NCBI RefSeq assembly: GCF_022458985.1
Contig: NC_061770.1
Location: 35,383,599 to 35,447,598 of the forward strand
From: Mugil cephalus
Lineage: Eukaryota; Chordata; Actinopteri; Mugiliformes; Mugilidae
Direction of reading: 5' to 3'
Length of the DNA stretch: 64,000 bases
The translations under genes and the position numbers were made by a program. Under the pieces are notes generated by a model. That model did no database searches, was not told the origin of the DNA, and worked only from the letters and a program-made list of their open reading frames with translations. Every line of letters begins with the position of its first letter. The stretch's first letter is position 1. Shown here in pieces: positions 57,256 to 64,000 of the stretch.

Positions 57256-57470
57256 GTATGCGACTCATCAGAGAATGGACATGGGTGTTCTGAGAGGGTC
57301 CTGTGGTGCTGTTAGTGGGTCCTATGGGTCCCAAGGGAGGGGTCTCTATGGTGGATCATCCTACAGATACTTGATCAGTTTGGGATCTAGTGAATTTGGA
57401 GGCCAGGTGATTTCACCTTGTGATGTTCTTAATGTTTTTTGTTGTTGTTGTTTTGTTTTGAGTTTTTCTA
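57256..57470 (+). mobile_element. Internal fragment of the Tc1-derived MITE
   Basis: GACTCATCAGAGAATGGACA, GGGGTCTCTATGGTGGATCA, CTTGATCAGTTTGGGATCTA and GTGAATTTGGAGGCCAGGTG are family words. Both termini are missing. Confidence 0.8.
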
Positions 57471-57489
57471 AAGTGTTTGTGTGTGTATG

Positions 57490-59435
57490 TGTCTGCCTCA
57501 GGCTGTATCCTGCTGGGGTTTGAGCTATATTTGTAGTTTGAAGTGACATTTATTTTTTCCCATAAATTACATCTTTGCAGCAGACGCACCTCCCACATCT
57601 TAAATTAGATGTGTTCTCATTGGAATCATACTTTCTTACAAGGTGAAAAAGAAGATGTACATTGTGTGTTGATGATTTATTTTAGATGAGATACACATTA
57701 ATGGATTCAACAGAGAAATTAGTCTTTGTGTATGTGCTTGTCAGGCAGAAGAAAAGCCCGAAGTAACTGACCTACTAGCATAACTGTCGTTCACATTTAC
57801 CATTAGGGATTAACCCTGTTATTATTTATCTTTGGGGTCAATTTGATGTTTAACATCTCTAAATATATGATTAGCAACATTTTTTTTGGTTCATATTTAA
57901 TGACTTTTCCCAATTTAATGGCCCCGACATAACTTGATAATAGTTTTTCAGTCCAATTGTTATATCCAACAACAATATGTACTTAGACTCTATATAACGT
58001 CACTTAAACATATCTCTTTCAAATTTAAGGTCAGTCAGTGAGATTCGTGTAACAGGTGTTGTGGTTGGACACGTGGGGTGAGGGGGTTAGCTTCATTTAA
58101 AGAGCTATTTAAGTAGTCAACAAACTAACATAAAGGACCTGACACATACACTTTGGAAAAGTTTTCAATTGTAATAATTGTCTAGAGGTTTAAATTGACC
58201 CTAAGGGATGAATAGTGTTGATAGGAGGGTTAAAGTGGCCATCTAATTCTCAGCTACCATTTTAGCTCCGGCTAACAAGCTAAGCACTACCCATGGTGCT
58301 AGCAGTCGGCCCACGCGGTGGCCTCCCGGTTGGATGCTAGTTGTTCCACCTCACATTGAATCCAGGGTTCTAAATTAAAACCCGCAAACTGGCAAATGTG
58401 AGTTAAAATTCATTTTGGCCGGACTTAATAAAAACATACTTGCCAGTTTGGCCGGTGATGCATGAGGCAATCAAATCAGTCAGAGTCGCTCTGCTGTTCT
58501 CGGTCATTTGTCCCCTAGGTAGCACTTCCTACATTTCCCATGTACACTGCCATAATGCTATGTAATAATGTATCAGATACCCATCAGCTGCACGTGGGCA
58601 CACTACAGTCTGCAGTGCAACCAGCGCAAGAAACCAGGGAAATTAACAGTGTGTCCACCAGAAAACACAAAGAAGAAGAAGAACAAACAGACTCGGAGCT
58701 AGAGCAGGGAGTATAGCCTTTAAAGAAGAGGAGGGAGCTAGCTAACAAGTAAAGGTAAACTGAATGCGGTGGTGGTTGGGACAGACGTCTGGAGACGAGA
58801 ATATCAGGGCATGCGAATCGAGTTCGTGTATGATCACGAAAATGTCGTCATGTTTTGCGATCATGATTAGACCCGACCATAAACAATTTTGTGGTGGGGA
58901 CTAATCATTTTAAAGCCGAGGCAGTAAAGGAGCAAGTGTTTGCACTCTCTGTGTACGTTTTTGTTGTATTTATTACACTTTATGTGCATGTTTCGTGCCA
59001 AAAATGTTAAGAAAATGATCAAATGCATTCAGTGACACTCATAATCTCTCTTATTTGCACCGCTTACAACCGGCTAGTGGAAATTCTGATTGGCTTGTGA
59101 TCAAAAAAAGTTAATTTAGAACCCTGGTTGAAAAATGGATGAGTTTTTGAAATCATAAGATACAAATTCGTTCAGCGTTTTGAAAAATTGTTAAAAGACT
59201 CTAGATTTAGTGTTTCGAAGCTTTGGCTGGAGTTTATCCACTGAGGTGATGGAGGCTGGAAACATTGCGCTGGTCGTCATGATAAAGGAGGACATGCTTC
59301 ACCTCCAGCTTCTATGGCATGATCACATTTTGGTCTTTAGCAAAGAAATAAAACAAATAATAATTCAATTCAACTATATTCTGATAAACATCTGCTTGTC
59401 TATTAAGACAGGAAACTGATGAATGACAGCTTTTA
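57490..59435. other. No recognisable gene; contains one arm of a distant inverted repeat
   Basis: 58278-58345 is the reverse complement of 63389-63456 with few mismatches (core GTGCTAGCAGTCGGCCCACG). Otherwise no gene or repeat family was recognised. Confidence 0.5.
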
Positions 59436-59596
59436 AGAATTTGCCATTACGTTTATTTAGTCTGAACTAATTTTAATAACAAAAATAAATGGTTGCTGCT
59501 ATACAAACAATAGTTTAGACAAATTAAAAGTCGAAATCTTGCATTAAGGAAAACATCAGGACTAAAAAATGACCACATTGGGGCTGTGATATGGGA

Positions 59597-60119
59597 TCAG
59601 TGATGAAGTGATGATTCAGTGGACAGGAGGGAAGAGTCTGGTTCTTCGTTCCACTGGTGCAGCTTCTCTGGATCACCTAGAGGAAAACTTTACACAGACA
59701 AATACACATGTAACGTATGCATTATCACTTACTTAATATAACTCCTATCAATGCTTAACTTAACGCATTTATTTAAGCAAAAAAGGTTCATTTTGGTTCT
59801 TTGGTCGTCAAAGTTTAAATTAGGGTTATATATAGCTTCAGTAACTGACTACAGCTCAACGTATAACCTTAAATATAACGTCTGGACTTCGGTGCGTTAG
59901 CCTCGCTAACACAACCGTAGTCTTGATAGAAGGCTAGCCCCTGAGGCTATTTCATTAGCTGGCTAATTAGCTAGTTAAGTGCTCCAGCTACCAGGCCAGC
60001 TACGCACCTGACAAATAAATAAGACTCGAAATCCACTTACCGAAAAACCTGGAGAACAGAGTTCTGGGCGTTCCCGCGCAAAGCAACGTACTATTATTCG
60101 TATTTAAAAAGATCCACAT
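59597..60119 (-). CDS. Candidate two-exon small ORF, 52 aa, presequence-like N-terminus
   Basis: Minus-strand exon 60119-60041 starts ATGTGGATC and ends at a consensus donor CG/GTAAGT. Exon 59676-59597 follows an acceptor TTTTCCTCTAG and ends in TGA. The join (phase 1) keeps one frame for 52 aa. The N-terminus, MWIFLNTNNSTLLCAGTPRT followed by LFSRFF, has basic and hydroxylated residues and no acids, like a mitochondrial presequence. The rest is acidic (GDPEKLHQWNEEPD). AATAAA on the minus strand at 59458-59453 would give a short 3' UTR, and the upstream 300 bp is relatively GC-rich. Against it: the start context is weak and an out-of-frame ATG lies 13 bp upstream. Family not recognised; it could also be a non-coding transcript or the first coding exons of a longer alternative. 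Confidence 0.35.
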
Positions 60120-60256
60120 GGACCAAAACCATAAACGTGGTAGAGAGGTTGTCATTAGCTCAGGCGAGGACTAGTCGAGGGACCATCGCTAGCGGCTAGT
60201 GACGGCTAGCATCCGTTACTTGTGTTGAGGCTGAATGCGCTCACCATGCTTTAAAG

Positions 60257-60558
60257 TAGGGCTGTCGCAATATCAGACTTTCACTTCATGATTATCGTGG
60301 ACAAAAAAAAGTCACACGATATTATCACAATTTCGATAAAAATGTAAATAATAACGGCAAAATCCAGGAAATGCATCTGTAACTTTATTTATGTCGTTTT
60401 CTCTCTTTTGGGAGATGAATTACACTCAGAATAACAGCAGAAGCAGATGTAAAACACACTGGATCATTTACACAATACTATCATTTTTAATACTATATTG
60501 AAATTTTATTTTTGAATTAAGCAATTACTGTAGATACCAGTATACCATGACAGCCCTA
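60257..60558. mobile_element. hAT-like MITE, 302 bp, perfect 8-bp target duplication
   Basis: Ends TAGGGCTGTC and (inverse) TAGGGCTGTC are identical for 10 bp. The octamer CTTTAAAG flanks both sides (60249-60256 and 60559-60566). The body is AT-rich and non-coding. It lies about 140 bp upstream of the candidate small ORF start. Confidence 0.92.
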
Positions 60559-60566
60559 CTTTAAAG

Positions 60567-62100
60567 TTGGACGTCTTAACACATGGGGGGAGAAGGTCTC
60601 TGGGGATTTGCTTCTCTTTTGGAGGCAGTCTCAAGTTTTTGTCGCTTCCACTTTGGCTTCTTAAGAGGTCGCCGCCTGCTTGACCTCTTGCCTTGCTTAC
60701 ACCAACCCCCCGCCCCACTCAGTCCACCTCATCTTCCTTCTGTCTCCATGTGGGAGTGGGTGGGGTGGATCCAAGACTAAAAAGAAAAAAAGTTACTCTA
60801 TGATTACTTGAAAGTGAGACCGCTCTCACTGTGTGTGCTTTGACGTATCCCTGACAAATGATGGGTAGTCGTCGAGTTGTACGTTTTGGGTTTTCAGTCA
60901 CTTCGGGTCTCTTATGTTCCATTCGTAGGTTGGCTCGCGATCAGCAGGTTCGCTCTTTGTCGTCATGCCAACCACATTGGAGGTTGCGACTTTGTTGTGT
61001 CCAGATTTGAGTTTGTGACACGTCTGAGGCTCTAGATGAACTTTGAAACTGGTTTGAGTTTGACACATTTTTAGGTCGTGTGCGGTAAAGCGAGGAGGAC
61101 GTCTGGTCAACCTCCACGACCCCACTCTCTCTCTCGACTAGTGAAGACTCTTGTTTCAAGTGACGTCGATCATCCAAATTCTTTTCTTCGTGGGGTCGGG
61201 GTCATCTGAACCATGACACCAGCTGGACTTAATGACGACTTCCTGTTAATCTGATTAGTCAGCGAGAGTCTCGTGACAAACGATTGGGGGACAATGCTCA
61301 GTTATGTAAGCTGTAAGGCCGGTAATAATGCCGTATATCACCTAAATGGGGAAAAAAATCGTTAAATGTATTTGCTTTTTTTTTATCACAGTGTCTTCTG
61401 TCCAAATCCTAACACAGAAGTCCAAACATGGAAAAGAATGGTGAATAAACTACAGGCAGAGACGGGAAACCCACGAGGATCGGTCCATTGTTGCACAGCG
61501 CTGCGCATTAGGTACCGTTAATCAAATTAGATGCCGTTCAAGATGCCGTTACACGTAAGTCATACGTATTTAGGCTACGACAATGCGCCGTTCTTGTTCT
61601 CCGGCACAAAATCACTAACAACCATCCTCGAAAAACAACCATTTGAACCGTGTAAACATCGTTATTTTGTCATGAGTAAACAAGATAAAATAACATGAAA
61701 TGGACCCACTCTGCTCCTGCTATAAACTGAATGCAGGTCAATGGGAGGGAGGGAGGAGGGGGGAGGGTAGAATATTCCATGTGTCATTCCACCCACACAT
61801 AAATATGATGACGCAATACACGAAAAAAGGGGGGAAAAGGTGAGAGGACGGCAGGGATGAGTCCTTCTGGGTGTTTGTGAGGAGCGAAGGTTGCATCAGC
61901 ACATAAGACAAAGACATGGAGAGAGAGAGAGACGCACACTGATCACTGCTTGACTTTGCAGCAGATCATCACAACTGAGGGCTGCAATACGACAAAAAAA
62001 AAACTCCTTCCAGGTGTAGGAGGGAGGCGGGAAAGATGAATTTAGACTTTGCAGCAGATGATCGAGATCCTGTCTGCACAACAACAACAACAACACACAC
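60567..62100. other. No recognisable gene
   Basis: The segment 60580-61200 is less AT-rich than its surroundings and has acceptor- and donor-like words on the minus strand near 60775 and 60690, but no exon of known family could be built. Confidence 0.35.
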
Positions 62101-62104
62101 ACAC

Positions 62105-62350
62105 TAGACTCTAGACTTCCTCCAAATCCTTTGTCTCCTCTTGACCTTTGAGCCTCCCCCAATTTCATCCACCATCCGGATTTCTTCTTCTTTCTTTTTT
62201 GTTTTAAAAACATCCCCTCCTCCCCCTCCTCCTCCTCCTCCTCCTCCTCCTCCCAGCCTCCCTACCATCCCCCCTCCTCCATCCTTCATGCTTCTCCTAA
62301 ATTCGTCCCTTCCTCCTCCCCCTCCTCCTGCCTCCCCTCTGCACTGCAGC
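62105..62350 (+). repeat. Polypyrimidine tract with (CTC)n core
   Basis: About 200 bp, mostly C and T, centred on a (CTC)n run at about 62218-62252 and flanked by further CCTCC clusters. It produces spurious poly-Pro and poly-Gly frames on the two strands. Confidence 0.9.
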
Positions 62351-62515
62351 ACCTATACAGTCATAAATCTCCCCAAGGTTCATTAATGCAACACACAATG
62401 TCTTCCTGTGTGTGTGTGTGCGCGTAAGAGACCTTAACACACTCACGAATCCTGCAAAACACCACACACGACACATTCACGTCGTTAGCCCGATTCGTGT
62501 AATAAATGAATAAAT

Positions 62516-62600
62516 AAATAAAAGGCAACAGGACTTGTAGAGTTTCTTGGAGACGTTTCATCCGAGTATTGTCTCTGGTTCTTAAATACTGGTTCAAAAA
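62516..62600 (+). repeat. Copy of the AAGGCAACTGGACTTGTAGAG repeat
   Basis: AAAAGGCAACAGGACTTGTA followed by GAGTTTCTTGGAGACGTTTC matches the arms of the inverted repeat at 54967-55072 and its usual continuation in fish genomes. Confidence 0.65.
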
Positions 62601-63061
62601 GGAAAGGAGTCGCGTCCGCTAACGACCAGATGTTCACCTGTCGTCGGACACTCAGCCTCTTTCCCCAGTGAAATGCCCTCCCTCCCTTCCCAGTAACATC
62701 CGTTAGACGGATTGAGATTTGAGAGATTGGATCTCCGGACACATTTGGTCTGGGCTGCATGCATTCCGTAGGTAATGACTTCCTATACATTACATTAAAG
62801 ACTTCCTATACTCAACATCTTCCCTCCTTCATTCAGGAGAAAAACAAAAAACAAAAACAAAACACAACTGCTGTCATAAATGATCGCCGAAAAAGAAGCG
62901 TAAGTTAAGTCCCGTTAAGGCCTTGTTTATGAATCTAATCAAGAGTTAACAACTAGAATTAATTACTAGAGGTCACGTTGCGTATAGACGCTTCCAGGTT
63001 TGGTCCAGGTTATAATCTGAGTTTGAGACGCTACAGACAGGAGCTGCTAAAATAATCTACT

Positions 63062-63250
63062 TGCAAACAGAGCTCAACAGTAGCTGGGTTTACAAGGAGC
63101 CAAATGTTCCAATTAGAATCGGTTTAGAAGCCGAAACTGAATTAAAATGTTCCGTATAAACACCTCAATTGGAATAGACAGGCCCAAACCGGTTCCACAG
63201 GGGTAGAATATTCCTTTTCCCAATCTGATCATAAGTCATGTAAACGGTGA
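63062..63250. mobile_element. Possible relative of the GTTTACATG-ended MITE
   Basis: TAGCTGGGTTTACAAGG at the left and CATGTAAACGGTGA at the right recall the inverted ends of the 4511-4925 element. The match is short and the body is not clearly shared. Confidence 0.3.
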
Positions 63251-63388
63251 ATCTGAATCAAGGCTGTCAGGCTGCGTTCTGTCTGAGCATGCTCTGTCTG
63301 GACATAAATCAGATCACCTCACATGTAAACAGTCGACCTGAAACCTTCAGTCGGAATGAGCTTCAGCTTGAGCTTCAGCTTGAGGTTC

Positions 63389-63456
63389 AACAACTAGCAT
63401 CAAACCGGGAGGCCACCGCGTGGGCCGACTGCTAGCACCTTGGGTAGCGCTTAGCC
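63389..63456 (+). repeat. Inverted partner of 58278-58345
   Basis: AACAACTAGCATC, ACCGGGAGGCCACCGCGTGG and GCCGACTGCTAGCACC match the reverse complement of 58278-58345 over about 68 bp. Confidence 0.8.
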
Positions 63457-63720
63457 TAGCTCATTAGCCTGAGCTAACACGGTAGCAGAGCGTTACGTGG
63501 GCGTGTTTTAACCACCAGGCTACTTTAGGCCCTCTAACCCTAAACCAAGAGGTCCCAGAGACACTTTAACCCTCTCCTATTACCTCAGCGACGATCAGTC
63601 ATGTGATGCTTTCATCAATCTGCACATGTTACACGTCTGTAAAACGGCTGTTCAAGATGGGAATAGATCACCTCACATGGAAACACTCGACCTGAACCCT
63701 TCAATCGGAATGAGAAAAAA

Positions 63721-64000
63721 GTCTGAGTGGCCACTTGAGGCTCCAAAAGGAAGCGAATCCCCATAGACCCCGATGTTTACAGCATCATTAAACGTGTTTA
63801 CAGCCTGGTACAAGAAATGGTTTTGGTCTCAACGTCGTCCATATCCAAGTGTGGGCGGGGTAAAGCTCCAACATGGCGACTGCAAGCTCCGCCCACTTCA
63901 GGGTTAATTTTCGAGGTTCAGAATCCAGTGGGTGACGTCACGATGGGTTTGTCCATAGTATAAACAATCAATGGTGTAAACCCGGCTCTTGACATTGGAT
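63721..64000. repeat. Fish repeat fragment with GC-box and CCATAGTATAAAC end
   Basis: GTGTGGGCGGGGTAAAGCTC and GCAAGCTCCGCCCAC, followed by TCCATAGTATAAACAATCAA, recall the GTGGGCGGGGC and CATAGACTGTATATAAA parts of the 34.4-kb and 37.7-kb MITEs. It is cut by the window end. Confidence 0.4.

Noticed and set aside
60506..60780. Possible exon of a basic, Arg/Lys-rich protein on either strand
   Set aside because: Splice-like words exist, but no consistent frame or family resemblance was found.
62104..62386. Poly-Pro (+) and poly-Gly (-) frames
   Set aside because: They are caused by the (CTC)n polypyrimidine tract.

Overview
The window looks like euchromatic nuclear DNA of a teleost fish. It holds four spliced vertebrate genes, each with GT-AG introns, phase-consistent joins and good similarity to known families. 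The rest is dense in fish-type repeats: Tc1-like and hAT-like miniature transposons, L2/CR1-type LINE relics, micro- and minisatellites. The species cannot be told from the sequence alone. No rRNA, tRNA, CRISPR array or prokaryotic-style operon was seen.

Layout. 1-6.0 kb: gene-free, with a diverged tandem repeat, LINE fragments and a long (TCTA)n microsatellite. 6.39-15.2 kb (+): gal3st4, galactose-3-O-sulfotransferase 4, three coding exons giving 489 aa; intron 1 carries a TTAGGG-like array. 15.2-21.3 kb: repeats, including one transposon nested inside another. 21.3-23.5 kb (-): mblac1, a metallo-beta-lactamase-fold nuclease, two exons, 221 aa. 23.5-24.6 kb: a divergent intergenic region shared with mpdu1. 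24.6-31.0 kb (+): mpdu1, the dolichol-sugar utilisation protein, seven exons, 257 aa. 31-44 kb: gene-poor, with minisatellites, an array of GC boxes and several families of inverted-terminal-repeat elements. 44.5-48.2 kb (-): a histidine N-acetyltransferase (HISAT/NAT16-like), four coding exons, 336 aa. 48-64 kb: mostly unannotatable, plus a candidate two-exon small ORF of 52 aa at 59.6-60.1 kb (-).

The genes do not form one pathway. Gal3st4 sulfates galactose on O-glycans in the Golgi, Mpdu1 supports use of dolichol-linked sugars in the ER, Mblac1 acts in histone pre-mRNA processing, and HISAT makes N-acetylhistidine, an osmolyte of fish eye and brain. gal3st4 and mblac1 are also close neighbours on human 7q22, so part of this order is probably ancestral.

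No strong case for a wholly new biological system was found. The most testable oddities are the 52-aa small-ORF gene candidate, the expanded GC-box array inside a transposon copy, the higher-order TTAGGG-like array inside gal3st4, and transposon nestings with readable target-site duplications.
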